Below are positions 1 to 8,544 of a stretch of DNA of 64,000 nucleotides, piece by piece. Position 1 is the stretch's first letter; each line of letters opens with the position of its first letter. Under the pieces are notes generated by a model. That model saw nothing but the letters and a program-made list of their open reading frames with translations. It did no database searches and was not told where the DNA came from. A program made the translations under genes and the position numbers. This stretch comes from Xenorhabdus innexi (GTDB lineage Bacteria; Pseudomonadota; Gammaproteobacteria; Enterobacterales; Enterobacteriaceae), in assembly GCF_002632485.1 (NCBI RefSeq), contig NZ_NIBU01000019.1, forward strand, positions 1-64,000. Direction: 5' to 3'.

Positions 1-356
1 TGAAAGACTTCTCGACTGATATCACTGGCATAAACTTTTCTCATTCCAGTAGGTTACATGAAAAACTGTTCAGGGTGAAAAAGATTCTGAATAGCCTCTT
101 AAAGGAAATCGATGCCATTGGCGCATTACCGTGCAGCCCTAAAACGGTTTATCCCCATATTCTTTTGGCGTTTGCGGAAAAAGTACAGACCGCATTGAAA
201 TACCAGTACACGTTAGAAGAACTGAAAAATGACAGCGCCTGGGTTCATGATCTCAGTGACGACGGGGAGCTTCCTTTCAATGATTCAAAACGGGACTGGG
301 ATATTATCGGGTTAAAAAATATTCAATCATCGATTAAAAATAGTATCAACCTATAA
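1..356 (+). CDS. Unknown protein, partial at left window edge
   Basis: The frame is open from the first base of the window to the stop at 354-356, so the true start may lie outside. The first possible internal start is a GTG at 75, which would give 93 residues, but it has no convincing ribosome binding site. The visible product is small, soluble and mixed in charge, with no motif I recognise. It ends 8 bases before the primase-helicase gene and probably shares its operon, which suggests a replication-linked role by position only. Confidence 0.6.
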   Translation, partial: KDFSTDITGINFSHSSRLHEKLFRVKKILNSLLKEIDAIGALPCSPKTVYPHILLAFAEKVQTALKYQYTLEELKNDSAWVHDLSDDGELPFNDSKRDWDIIGLKNIQSSIKNSINL

Positions 357-364
357 GGCACCGT

Positions 365-3316
365 ATGGACTTCTTAACGTCGGTTGTGCCTCCGGAGGGT
401 GAAACAGTTCTTGTCACCATTAAAAAAAACCCCCGGACAGCGACAGGTAAAGAAGTTCGTAACTACTGGGTCAATATCCGAAATGGTAATGCTGCCCGAT
501 TTATTCAGCAGCATGAGTCAGGAGAGACGGACTTATACTTTGCCATGTCTTCCTTTAACACAAAAGGGACGGAATATGCTGGGCGTCGGGATGATCAGGT
601 ACAGGACGTTAAATCCCTATGGCTCGATATTGATGCTGGGAAAGAAAAGTTTGAGAAACACCCAAAGTGGGCCTATCCCAGCTTTGAAATGGCCCATACA
701 GCATTTTCCCAATGGCTGGTTGACGCAGATATGTGGCAACCGAACTACGTTATTGCCAGTGGTGAAGGATTACATATCTATTGGGTGTTGGATAAACCCG
801 TATCACCGGAACAATGGCGGGTGCTTCATGGGGGTTTAGGACAGCTCGTCCGTACCCACGGTTTAAAAATGGATGCGGGGGCCAGTATGCGGATCAGCGG
901 TATTTTACGCGTTCCGGGCACCCTGCATACCAAAAGTGGGAATACTGTTCGTATTATCGCCTCAGAGCCACAACCGTATTCGCTTGCCGAAATGCAGGAA
1001 GTTTTGCCCTATGTTCCTCTGCAATCGGGTGAGTTGGGCGCAGTTCCCGATTTTCTTCAAGATGAGATAGGTTTTCAGGAGGCTATTTGGGGCGTCCAAA
1101 AAAAGTCATTTTCGTTTGCTCAGATTATGGCTCGCTGTGATATCGGCAGTGAAAAACCGAAACCGGGCGGCTGTGACCAGCTCGCCTTGTGTTATGAACA
1201 ACAAAGTACCACCGACGAACCAACATGGCGCGGGGCGTTATCTATTGCGGTAAATTGTTTTGATGGGGAAGAATGGATACATAAAATTTCCGACCAATAT
1301 CCGACTTACTCCTTCACCGAGACGGAATTTAAAGCACAATCCGTGATAGATAAACCTTACACCTGTGACATGTTCAGCCGTCTTAATCCCGATGTGTGCG
1401 GTGGTTGTCCTCACTGGGGTAAAATTCGTTCCCCCATTGTATTGGGTAAGATAGTCGAAGAAGCCTCCGAAGAAGAATTAAAGGCCATTATTAACCATAT
1501 CCCACAAGCACGCCCGGTCACGATACACGAAGGGCAACTTCCCTCAATTACTTTACTGAGCAGACAAGTCGCGGAGATAACCGAGCAACCGTTACCCTTT
1601 CATCGTGATTATAAAATTGCGTCAAGCGAGATGGGATCGGGGATCTGGAAACGGGCAAAAGGCACAGAGGAAAAAGAAACATTAATCTATAAATACCCGC
1701 TTTTGTTTCTTAACCGGGTCTATTCACCACAAAACGGCGAGTCATTTGTGATGCAGGTTTCCATGCCACACGATCCGGCACGGGTCTTTGAATTACCCGT
1801 ATCAGAATTACCCAAAGACTATAGTTTACAGGGCTTATTAAGTAAACATGGGGTCACCGTCACTTCAAAAGGACAGTGGGAAAATCTTATGACCTTTTTA
1901 CGTCGAACCGCAGAGCAGGCAGCCGATATCCGCGCGGCGGATAAGCAGCACCAACATTATGGCTGGACAGACGATATGTCTGCGTTTTTGTTGGGCAATA
2001 CCGAGTTTCGTGGGGATGGTTCGGTACGCCCAATGATACTGGCGAATAATGGGGGCAGTATGGATAAAGCCTTTCGCATGAGTGAGGATGCGTCAGTCGC
2101 CGGTTTTCGTAAAGCGATGGATTTAATTAATGTGCCGGATATGGAGCTGACACAATTTTTAATGGGTGTCAGTTTTGCCGCTCCCTTATTTAAACTCATG
2201 GGCGTTCAGGGATGCCTTGTCCATAGTTATGCAACGCGATCTGGTGTCGGAAAAACAACGTCCGCACGTCTGGCGATATCGATTTGGGGTCGTCCCCAAG
2301 TCGATGGCGGCAGTGGCATTGAAGGTCTGACACGTGATACCGCAGTTGCCCTGTATCGACGACTCGGCGAATTAAACGCCATCGCCATGTGCATTGACGA
2401 AATCACGGAACGTAAGGGCAAAGAACTCACGGATTTTGTCTATTCCATCACACAAGGACGCGACAAGGACAGAGGGTTACCGAATACGAATCGTTTGCAG
2501 GAGAATAATGGTTCCTGGACAATGGCGGTTTTATCAACAGGAAACTTATCACTGACACAACAACTGGTAAACATGAACGCACTGTCTGAGGCGCTTAACG
2601 CGCGTGTCATTGAACTGGACATGAGCAATCTACCAAGCCTGTGGGGACGCAACAACGAGAACAAAGAATTCGTTGAACAAACGTTTATGTTAGCCCGTAC
2701 CCTTCATGCAGGGGCCGCAGGGCGATTCTGGTTACGAAACCTCATGCGGAATATGGATTTGGTGAAAAAACTCTGTGAGGACGTAAGTCGGGAATGTCAG
2801 GAGTTCTTTGATTTTACACAAAAAGAACGTTACTGGACATGGACAGTCTCACTGGGGATCGCCGGATTAATTATCGGTAAAGAGCTGGGTATATGGGATT
2901 TTGATGTAGGGCGGGTGATGACCGCAGTCAAAGCCCAGTTAGAGCGGATACGAGTCAACGTCGAGCAAGATAAAATTACACCGGCAAGTATCTTTGAGCA
3001 CTTTATTTCGGCCACCTTTGAGAACCGGCTGGAAATCCGGGCAGCAAACACCCCGATCCTGTCGAACCAGCTCCCCTCGAAAGAACTCGGTTTACGTCAG
3101 GAAAATTACAGCCATAAATTATTTATTAATAAAGGTTTCGCACGGCGTTGGTGTGAAAGTAATAACTATCCTTTTGACCTGTTTAAAGAGCACATGAAGA
3201 TACTGCGTGCACGTGATACCCGTAAACACATGCTGGAAGGCGTTACCAGTATTCCGTCAAAATCAAAAAGGCCCAATGTTTGGGAACTTGATCTGAGAGG
3301 AGAAACCCATGACTAA
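365..3316 (+). CDS. Primase-helicase fusion (AEP primase plus DUF927-like helicase)
   Basis: The product is a 983-residue replication protein expected to make primers and unwind DNA during phage or plasmid replication. The N-terminal third has the pattern of an archaeo-eukaryotic (RepB/PrimPol-like) primase: LWLDIDAG near residue 88 supplies the paired acidic residues, and ASGEGLHIYW near residue 135 matches the SGxGxHxYW motif. The C-terminal half carries a Walker A sequence, SGVGKTT, near residue 628 and an acidic Walker B-like MCIDE near residue 680, as in superfamily 3/DUF927-type helicases. A Cys cluster (CDMFSRLNPDVCGGC, residues about 337-351) lies between them and could bind zinc. The gene is followed with an 8-base overlap by the next gene, so the two are probably co-transcribed. 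Family names are from memory; the motifs are visible. Confidence 0.85.
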   Translation: MDFLTSVVPPEGETVLVTIKKNPRTATGKEVRNYWVNIRNGNAARFIQQHESGETDLYFAMSSFNTKGTEYAGRRDDQVQDVKSLWLDIDAGKEKFEKHPKWAYPSFEMAHTAFSQWLVDADMWQPNYVIASGEGLHIYWVLDKPVSPEQWRVLHGGLGQLVRTHGLKMDAGASMRISGILRVPGTLHTKSGNTVRIIASEPQPYSLAEMQEVLPYVPLQSGELGAVPDFLQDEIGFQEAIWGVQKKSFSFAQIMARCDIGSEKPKPGGCDQLALCYEQQSTTDEPTWRGALSIAVNCFDGEEWIHKISDQYPTYSFTETEFKAQSVIDKPYTCDMFSRLNPDVCGGCPHWGKIRSPIVLGKIVEEASEEELKAIINHIPQARPVTIHEGQLPSITLLSRQVAEITEQPLPFHRDYKIASSEMGSGIWKRAKGTEEKETLIYKYPLLFLNRVYSPQNGESFVMQVSMPHDPARVFELPVSELPKDYSLQGLLSKHGVTVTSKGQWENLMTFLRRTAEQAADIRAADKQHQHYGWTDDMSAFLLGNTEFRGDGSVRPMILANNGGSMDKAFRMSEDASVAGFRKAMDLINVPDMELTQFLMGVSFAAPLFKLMGVQGCLVHSYATRSGVGKTTSARLAISIWGRPQVDGGSGIEGLTRDTAVALYRRLGELNAIAMCIDEITERKGKELTDFVYSITQGRDKDRGLPNTNRLQENNGSWTMAVLSTGNLSLTQQLVNMNALSEALNARVIELDMSNLPSLWGRNNENKEFVEQTFMLARTLHAGAAGRFWLRNLMRNMDLVKKLCEDVSRECQEFFDFTQKERYWTWTVSLGIAGLIIGKELGIWDFDVGRVMTAVKAQLERIRVNVEQDKITPASIFEHFISATFENRLEIRAANTPILSNQLPSKELGLRQENYSHKLFINKGFARRWCESNNYPFDLFKEHMKILRARDTRKHMLEGVTSIPSKSKRPNVWELDLRGETHD

Positions 3317-3857
3317 ACCCTCGACACGAAAAAAATCGGTGATCCCGTCTGCCGATACCTTGCAGGAGATCCCCATTGAGCCGAAACAAAGCAAAGCGCC
3401 CCGGAATAAACAACCGTATGTTTCACCGGATACGTTGCAGAAGTCCGCACAATTAGAAACACAGGCAGCTCTCTTACGTTCTGCCACGGAAGACGTTGCG
3501 GTTGCGGTAAACCATCCGGCACCACCCGTACCAGAAGCATTGATAAAACCGTCGGTGACAGCGGCACCCATCGTTCAATCTGAACCCGCGTTTGATACCC
3601 AGCTTATGTCACAACTCGTGGCGGCGTTAGCGCAACAGCAGCCATTAAAGACACCGCGTCTTGTGACCTCTGGCGTCGTGAACTATATGCACGTACTGAA
3701 AGATATTGATGCAGTTGAGTTTGATCAAAAACTGGATGATCTCCATGCCATGTTACAGGCTCGTGCGAGTGCCCGGAGTGAAAATGCCAAACGCCTGCAA
3801 AATATGACACTGGCTATGCATATTTATCAGGAATTTACGGAACTCTGGCCCCGTTAG
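3309..3857 (+). CDS. Unknown Pro/Ala/Gln-rich protein
   Basis: The product has 182 residues. Its start is well supported by GAGAGGAG just upstream, and it overlaps the end of the primase-helicase gene by 8 bases. The first two thirds are low-complexity, rich in Pro, Ala, Ser and Gln, and probably disordered. The last 60 residues look helical and charged. A replication accessory or linker role is suggested by position only; no family was recognised. Confidence 0.75.
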   Translation: MTKPSTRKKSVIPSADTLQEIPIEPKQSKAPRNKQPYVSPDTLQKSAQLETQAALLRSATEDVAVAVNHPAPPVPEALIKPSVTAAPIVQSEPAFDTQLMSQLVAALAQQQPLKTPRLVTSGVVNYMHVLKDIDAVEFDQKLDDLHAMLQARASARSENAKRLQNMTLAMHIYQEFTELWPR

Positions 3858-3926
3858 TACGGATACCTTCATGCCACTTCTGACCACCAATGCTGAGGAG
3901 TGGCCCATTAAAAAGGAAAAATCACG

Positions 3927-4490
3927 ATGAGTGTTGTGCTCTACGATGCCCAAGAAAATTGTTTGTATGCGGATTCCATTTGTGTCGATAACTATCATCG
4001 CATGACGGTTCAAAAAGTGTTTACTTACCACCTGGATCGTACAAATGATGATGAACGCGGATTAGCGGGTTTTGTTGGTGACCCCTCAATAGGTTATGCG
4101 CTTATTCATGCCTATCGGTGCGGCGGGATGAATTTCTGCGAACAAACCCGCACAGAATTGCTGACGCATTTCCGAGATTCTGAGGAAGGGGATACCGGAA
4201 ATATATTGATTATCCCTGAAAAACAGCCGTATATGTGGGTAACGTCGGGACTTTCTGCCCCCTTTTTCCCCGTACCAAAACAACGGATAGTGATTGGTGA
4301 TCCACAAATAACCTCACGGGTATACAGCAATCTTGATCATGGTATGTTGCCAAAAGAGGCCATAGAAGATGCCTGTTGTGTCAGTAAAAAATTTGATGCG
4401 GTGCATTTGGTTTCAGAGCCGGTTATCCATATTTCGATCTCATCACCGAATACAGAAATGCTTATCAATTTAAATGATGTTGTTAGATAA
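3927..4490 (+). CDS. Possible proteasome-like (Ntn-hydrolase fold) phage protein
   Basis: The product has 187 residues. The N-terminus reads as VVLYDAQENCLYADS, followed by a KVF strand and AGFVGDPSIGYALIHAY. This order (short strand, ADS turn, Lys-Val-Phe, Gly-rich strand, long helix) resembles proteasome beta/HslV-like proteins that I have seen in other phages. The usual catalytic Thr directly after the start is not present here; position 2 is Ser, followed by Val-Val. If the fold is right, the product could be a protease or an inactive relative. A ribosome binding site (AAGGAAAAATCACG) supports the start. The assignment is an inference from pattern and needs a profile search. Confidence 0.6.
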   Translation: MSVVLYDAQENCLYADSICVDNYHRMTVQKVFTYHLDRTNDDERGLAGFVGDPSIGYALIHAYRCGGMNFCEQTRTELLTHFRDSEEGDTGNILIIPEKQPYMWVTSGLSAPFFPVPKQRIVIGDPQITSRVYSNLDHGMLPKEAIEDACCVSKKFDAVHLVSEPVIHISISSPNTEMLINLNDVVR

Positions 4491-4642
4491 ATATGCTTTT
4501 TATATAAATAAAACAGCGTTAAAAACAATTGATTTCACTAAACAAAAGATAAATATTCTGAATCATTTCCTTTCTAATCCTCTGAACACACTATAGTTAG
4601 CATAGACACCTTACTTGTTGCCAGATAAAAAAGGATAATATT

Positions 4643-5077
4643 TTGAAATATAAAATTATTATGACTCGTTCTCTTAGTACACTTGTTCTTATTTTTGTCA
4701 GTATGGCAACTTATGTGAGCGTATCCTATGCAGAAACATTCAATAAGGCACAAACAATTCAGAAAGCATTGAAAGAAACGCAAGAGAAAGTTATGGAACT
4801 CAATACGAATCTACCAAAAAGGATTAATGAATATGTGATACTGGAAAAAGTGGAAGCAGATAATATAGGACTGGTTTATATCTTAACAGTATTAATGCCT
4901 ATCACGAAAGAAATAAAAAATGAAATTAATGCCGCTATGCTTAGTACGATTAAGTCCTCCTGGTGCAAAGAAAGCTGGTTTAATAATTCGCTTTATTCAC
5001 CAATGATTTCTTTTTTTTACAAGGGGTCTGGGAACACACAAGCCATCGTTATGGTGAACAAATATGATTGTAAATAA
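4643..5077 (+). CDS. Small exported protein of unknown function
   Basis: The product has 144 residues. The likely start is TTG at 4643, because AAGGA sits 7 bases upstream; the ATG at 4661 has no such site. The N-terminus is a typical signal peptide (basic MKYKIIMTR, then a hydrophobic core, ending SVSYA before ETF), so export to the periplasm is expected. The mature part is helical and has two Cys near the C-terminus (SWCKESW and YDCK), which may form a disulfide. It is the first gene of the AT-rich cargo island. It could be an immunity or exclusion protein, but nothing proves this. Confidence 0.65.
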   Translation: MKYKIIMTRSLSTLVLIFVSMATYVSVSYAETFNKAQTIQKALKETQEKVMELNTNLPKRINEYVILEKVEADNIGLVYILTVLMPITKEIKNEINAAMLSTIKSSWCKESWFNNSLYSPMISFFYKGSGNTQAIVMVNKYDCK

Positions 5078-5109
5078 GCTATTCCGTTCCTAAACTGAAG
5101 GTAGAGTAC

Positions 5110-5289
5110 ATGAACGACGAATTTTTCGAATTATTAGGTTTTTTGGTTATGGGACTGGCTTTATTGGGGTGGCTAACCTCGATAATATCAGATGCTTATC
5201 ATAAACTAATTTGGTGGGTTATCGTTGATATTACTACGTTTCCTTTGGGGGTACTGAGAGGGTTCGGAGTGTGGTTTGGTTTTATTTGA
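5110..5289 (+). CDS. 59-residue membrane protein
   Basis: This short gene starts with ATG at 5110 behind GAAGGTAG. The product begins MNDEFFELLGFL and has two hydrophobic stretches: GFLVMGLALLGWL, and a second around WWVVIDITTFPLG. An inner-membrane location is expected. It follows the exported-protein gene by 32 bases and may be co-expressed with it. Function unknown. Confidence 0.5.
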   Translation: MNDEFFELLGFLVMGLALLGWLTSIISDAYHKLIWWVIVDITTFPLGVLRGFGVWFGFI

Positions 5290-5313
5290 GTAAAAGTCTT
5301 CTGATAGGATGAT

Positions 5314-5430
5314 CCCCCCTCCCTGCTAAGCCATGAGCGAAGCGAACCTTCTGCACGGAACGCGTTCGTACTCGACAGCATAATGTCTTTGATGAGATTT
5401 AGTCGCGTTGGTTTTAAAATTGATGCGTTG
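5314..5430. repeat. Direct repeat, left copy (flanks cargo island)
   Basis: This stretch of about 117 bases (CCCCTCCCTGCTAAGCC, then TTCTGCACGGAA, then GTCTTTGATGAGAT) recurs in the same orientation at about 9751-9870, with scattered substitutions and a 1-2 base length change. The right copy sits downstream of repA where such plasmids keep their origin, so the left copy may be a displaced origin-proximal segment. No gene is called in it. Confidence 0.75.
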
Positions 5431-5621
5431 TACACTCAACAATATGAAATATATTATTTATTTTAACGTTATGGAACTTTTGGATGCATCGGGCGAAATA
5501 CCCCTTAATCAAAATTTTCAAAATAAAAAATAATACACTGGCAAGTCTATTTCAATTTTGACTTATATGTTAAGTTAACCACCTCTTATTAAATCATTAA
5601 AATAACTAGGATGGTGATTTT

Positions 5622-6101
5622 ATGTCATATATGATTTATCTATCGTTAAACGGTAAAAAACAAGGTCTGATATCTTCTGGATGCTCAACTCTCGATTCCA
5701 TCGGAAATCGATATCAAAAAGGACATGAGGATCAAATACAGGTACTTAGCCTAAATCATACTATTACACGAGAACAAAATGTCAGCCATCAACCTATACA
5801 GTTTATTAAACCCGTAGATAAGTCATCACCACTATTGGCAATGGCTATAGACTCCAACGAATCGCTAGACGGTAAATTTATTTTTTACAGAACTTCTCAG
5901 TCTGGGCAATTAGAGTTGTTTTATGAGATTAAAATAACTGACGCTACTATCACTGATGTTTCTTGTGTATACCCTCACTCTATCAATAACTTCGATGCCA
6001 TCCCACATGAAAGGGTTTTCCTAAATTACAAATCCATCGCATGGAATCATATAACCGCTGGTACATCAGCATATAGCATATGGGAAGATAGAAATTATTA
6101 A
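5622..6101 (+). CDS. hcp: Type VI secretion tube/effector-carrier protein Hcp
   Basis: The product has 159 residues, the normal length for enterobacterial Hcp. It has the recognisable landmarks MIYLSLNGKKQGLISSGCS, then GHEDQIQVLSL, QPIQFIKPVDKSSPLL, FYRTSQSGQLE and the C-terminal SAYSIWEDRNY. Hcp hexamers stack into the type VI secretion tube and carry small effectors in their lumen. The start is set by TAGGATGGTG upstream. No other secretion-apparatus gene is in the window, so this is an orphan hcp that would use a chromosomal apparatus. The next genes converge on it: an immunity-like membrane protein and a candidate pore-forming effector. A decayed second hcp lies at 7573-7757. Confidence 0.93.
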   Translation: MSYMIYLSLNGKKQGLISSGCSTLDSIGNRYQKGHEDQIQVLSLNHTITREQNVSHQPIQFIKPVDKSSPLLAMAIDSNESLDGKFIFYRTSQSGQLELFYEIKITDATITDVSCVYPHSINNFDAIPHERVFLNYKSIAWNHITAGTSAYSIWEDRNY

Positions 6102-6106
6102 TAGAG

Positions 6107-6131
6107 TAAGCATAGCATTTTGCTATGCTTA
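6107..6131. terminator. Bidirectional hairpin between hcp and immunity gene
   Basis: A perfect 11-base inverted repeat, TAAGCATAGCA / TGCTATGCTTA, with a 3-base loop. It lies between the stop of hcp and the stop of the convergent gene, whose TAA is inside the right arm. A similar hairpin sits in the decayed second cassette at 7766-7792. Confidence 0.75.
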
Positions 6132-6563
6132 TTTACATAACGATATGTTTTTCACATACTTATTAGTTTCCATCCATGATGTTTTATCACATAAGAAATA
6201 ATTTTCACTTTTCAATTTAAATTCAACATAAAAAGAAAAAACCAAAGTAAAAACAAAACCAATTACAACCATAAAGGTAAATAATCCGCCCAATTTATTA
6301 CTCGAATTAACCTTTTTTTTATTAATTAACGCTATATTTTTTTTACTTAAAATAGACTTAAAAAGAAGTAAAGATATATACATACATAGTGGACTAAACC
6401 AAATAAACCAAGCGCTTCTTATTGAGAATGTAATAATATCACTTCCAGTTAAAAGACCTACATAATCAATTATAGAGGCTAAAGCCCCCAATATAGATGC
6501 ACCCATAAATATGAGTGCCGAAACAGAAATCTTCACTTTCGAAGGAGAATTTATATTATCCAC
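6129..6563 (-). CDS. Candidate immunity protein, DUF1240-like membrane protein
   Basis: The product has 144 residues and three predicted membrane helices (about residues 12-38, 48-75 and 90-115). They are followed by a polar tail with two Cys (FLCDKTSW and ISLCK) that would face the periplasm. It resembles small DUF1240-type proteins I associate with Xenorhabdus and Photorhabdus. It overlaps the upstream effector gene by 8 bases, the usual layout of a toxin-immunity pair. An integral membrane immunity protein fits a pore-forming toxin. A paralog at 7788-8216 keeps the same topology and the tail motif NKYVKN. The immunity role is inferred from context. Confidence 0.7.
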   Translation of the reverse strand: MDNINSPSKVKISVSALIFMGASILGALASIIDYVGLLTGSDIITFSIRSAWFIWFSPLCMYISLLLFKSILSKKNIALINKKKVNSSNKLGGLFTFMVVIGFVFTLVFSFYVEFKLKSENYFLCDKTSWMETNKYVKNISLCK

Positions 6564-7449
6564 GTAGAGATCTCCCCCACATATTGAAAAATTGATCGGG
6601 ATGATAAGGTGTAGGAGGCTTCGCTGTTCTTTTTTCTTTCAATTTTTTAATTATAGATTCACTGATTTTTAATTCATTATCTAACTCCATTAATCCCCAA
6701 ACGACAATAGCTCCAACTACAAAAACACCAAACGCTATAGCAGTAGCACTCAAAGCTGTGGTAATAACGAGCGAAGTTGCTCCTGTAATTGCCAACCTAG
6801 CTATTGTGGTTCCTATAATCAACTTTGCCATATCCATTGATAAATTAACAAAAAAATCTGTTAATTCATATTCATCCTTAAGTAATAGTTCTACTGCTCT
6901 ATATGCAGCGGAGAATACAATACAAAATTTAACACCTGAAACAAGACTACTTTCCATAGCGACAGAACCTACACCAACCTCCATTATTTTTTTATTTTTT
7001 ATAAGATATCTTGTTGAATTTAAATATTTTCTTACCCCAGGAGTGTCTGTTAATTTTATATACCTCACTCCATTTTTTCCTAAATATTCTATAGCCTTTA
7101 CGCCTTTACCTTTTAATTCATTTACTATATGAGTCATTATACCAATATCTATAGGTTTAAAATTTGATGCTACTTTTAAAACTCCTGGAATATCTCTAAT
7201 GTTCCCTGCAAAATTTGAAAGGACATCAGTGGTTGGATAAACATTATCCCGAATAGATTTCATATTACCTTCTAACTCTTTCAAAAAAAGTATAGCTTCA
7301 TCTTGATCTAATATAGCGTGGTAATCTATGTTTTCATTTAATTGTTTTTTTAGGTCTTTATAATTAATGTGATCCATTTGCTTTTTAAAATTCGCTTCAT
7401 AGTTGAAATCATCTTCAACCCATGTTCTTAATCTTGGATCATATTTCAT
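6556..7449 (-). CDS. Candidate pore-forming type VI effector
   Basis: The product has 297 residues and no signal peptide. The first 150 residues are charged and helical. Residues about 200-255 form a very long hydrophobic stretch (LAITGATSLVITTALSATAI, then FGVFVVGAIVVWGLM), like the hydrophobic hairpin of colicin-type pore formers. The C-terminus is basic and Pro-rich. The gene is coupled to a membrane immunity-like gene and lies next to hcp, so delivery by Hcp is the simplest idea. Ribosome binding site AAGGAG precedes the ATG. No known toxin family was identified, and the pore-forming role is inferred. Confidence 0.65.
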   Translation of the reverse strand: MKYDPRLRTWVEDDFNYEANFKKQMDHINYKDLKKQLNENIDYHAILDQDEAILFLKELEGNMKSIRDNVYPTTDVLSNFAGNIRDIPGVLKVASNFKPIDIGIMTHIVNELKGKGVKAIEYLGKNGVRYIKLTDTPGVRKYLNSTRYLIKNKKIMEVGVGSVAMESSLVSGVKFCIVFSAAYRAVELLLKDEYELTDFFVNLSMDMAKLIIGTTIARLAITGATSLVITTALSATAIAFGVFVVGAIVVWGLMELDNELKISESIIKKLKEKRTAKPPTPYHPDQFFNMWGRSLRG

Positions 7450-7480
7450 TTTATAACTCCTTTTTATTATTTATATCATT

Positions 7481-7576
7481 TTAATTACATTTATATTTTA
7501 TCGGATTCAGATATTTTTTCTTTAGTTTTTCTGCATTATTGAGAACTTTATCCATTTTACTTTCCAGTGCCTTTAG
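7481..7576 (-). pseudogene. C-terminal remnant of a lost cassette gene
   Basis: Read leftward, this piece is an uninterrupted coding tail starting LKALESKMDKVLNN and ending NPIKYKCN then TAA. It has no start of its own and is cut at its upstream end by the hcp remnant, at the shared bases TTAGAG. A second, longer copy with an in-frame stop is at 8245-8400. It is probably the tail of an effector or immunity gene. Confidence 0.6.
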
Positions 7577-7757
7577 AGTTATTTTATGAAGTTAAAATAA
7601 CCGATGATACTATCACTGATGTTTCTTATGTATATCCTCACTCTATCAATAACTTCGATGCCATCCCACATGAAAGGTAAATTACAAAGCCATCGCATGG
7701 AATCATATAACAGCAGGCACATCAGCCTATAGCATATGGGAAGATAGAGTATTGTAA
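7573..7757 (+). pseudogene. 3' remnant of a second hcp gene
   Basis: This matches the last 185-190 bases of the intact hcp (about 5914-6101), including the coding of PHSINNFDAIPHER and the end SAYSIWEDR. It has no start, and a 7-base deletion (GTTTTCC missing after GAAAGG near 7678) shifts the frame. It is followed by a terminator-like hairpin, as in the intact cassette. Confidence 0.85.
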
Positions 7758-7765
7758 AAATATAA

Positions 7766-7792
7766 ACTAAGCATATATTACATATGCTTAGT
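7766..7792. terminator. Hairpin between hcp remnant and second immunity gene
   Basis: An 11-base inverted repeat, ACTAAGCATAT / ATATGCTTAGT, with a 5-base loop. It occupies the same place as the hairpin after intact hcp and includes the stop of the convergent gene. Confidence 0.7.
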
Positions 7793-8216
7793 TACATTCA
7801 TCCATATTCTTGACATATTTATTAGGTGCAATTAAAGATGTTCTGCTACATTTAACGTATCCAGATTTCTTTAATTTATGATCAACATATATAGATACAG
7901 GAAAACTAGATACAAAAGATAAAGCAAAAATAAGTATGCAAAAATTCAAAAACAAACCACTAAAAGGAGATGGTTTATTAACTAATAGATTTTTTATTGC
8001 TGATATAAACATATAATAGACTATTGGTAGCCCGAAACATGCAAAAAAAACCCTCCAAGAAAAATATATTTTACTATTCATTTTAATTAATGATAAAAAA
8101 TCAACCCAAGAAAAATATAAATATAGTGTTGTGATAAACAAGAAAAAAACTGACATCACAATACAGAAAATTCTATTAAATATACTTATGTGGATTTTTT
8201 TATCTTTATTATTCAT
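7788..8216 (-). CDS. Second DUF1240-like immunity-type membrane protein (orphan)
   Basis: The product has 142 residues, three predicted membrane helices and a C-terminal tail with two Cys (VKCSRTSL and MDECN) sharing NKYVKN with the paralog at 6129-6563. Unlike that paralog it has no effector gene upstream, only the remnant at 8245-8400. It looks like the surviving immunity gene of a decayed cassette and could protect against a sister strain's toxin. The start is preceded by AAAGGTAAG. Confidence 0.7.
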   Translation of the reverse strand: MNNKDKKIHISIFNRIFCIVMSVFFLFITTLYLYFSWVDFLSLIKMNSKIYFSWRVFFACFGLPIVYYMFISAIKNLLVNKPSPFSGLFLNFCILIFALSFVSSFPVSIYVDHKLKKSGYVKCSRTSLIAPNKYVKNMDECN

Positions 8217-8244
8217 ATCTTACCTTTAATTCCTTTTTATTATT

Positions 8245-8400
8245 TTAATTACATTTATATTTTATCGGATTTAGCTATTTTTTCTTTAGTTTTTCTGCAT
8301 TATTGAGAACTTTATCCATTATACTTTCTAGTGCCTTTAAACAAATTCCACGATAAACAGTGTATAGCGCGGGAGTACACTCTATAGCTATAGCAAGTCC
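8245..8400 (-). pseudogene. Longer decayed copy of the lost cassette gene
   Basis: Leftward frame: a peptide reading GLAIAIECTPALYTVYRGIC, then LKALESIMDKVLNN, is interrupted by TAG where the copy at 7481 has Tyr, and then ends NPIKYKCN. The reading frame is also closed upstream by a stop near 8401. About 95 bases are nearly identical to 7481-7576. Confidence 0.6.
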
Positions 8401-8484
8401 TGTTCAAAAAACAGGCTTAATGTACAATAATTTTCGATATCCAAACTGACCTTATAGTCAATATCAATAGTTAGTCTAACCAAA

Positions 8485-8512
8485 TTGACCAGACCAATGA
8501 AAGTAGTATACT
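8485..8512 (+). promoter_or_regulatory. Promoter of Phd/PIN operon
   Basis: TTGACC, a 16-base spacer and TATACT, ending 32 bases before the antitoxin start. The upstream AACCAAATTGACCAGACC repeats ACC/GACC elements and could be the autoregulatory operator. Confidence 0.55.
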
Positions 8513-8544
8513 TAAAAGTGTGAATTCATAAGAGAGGTCATTCT

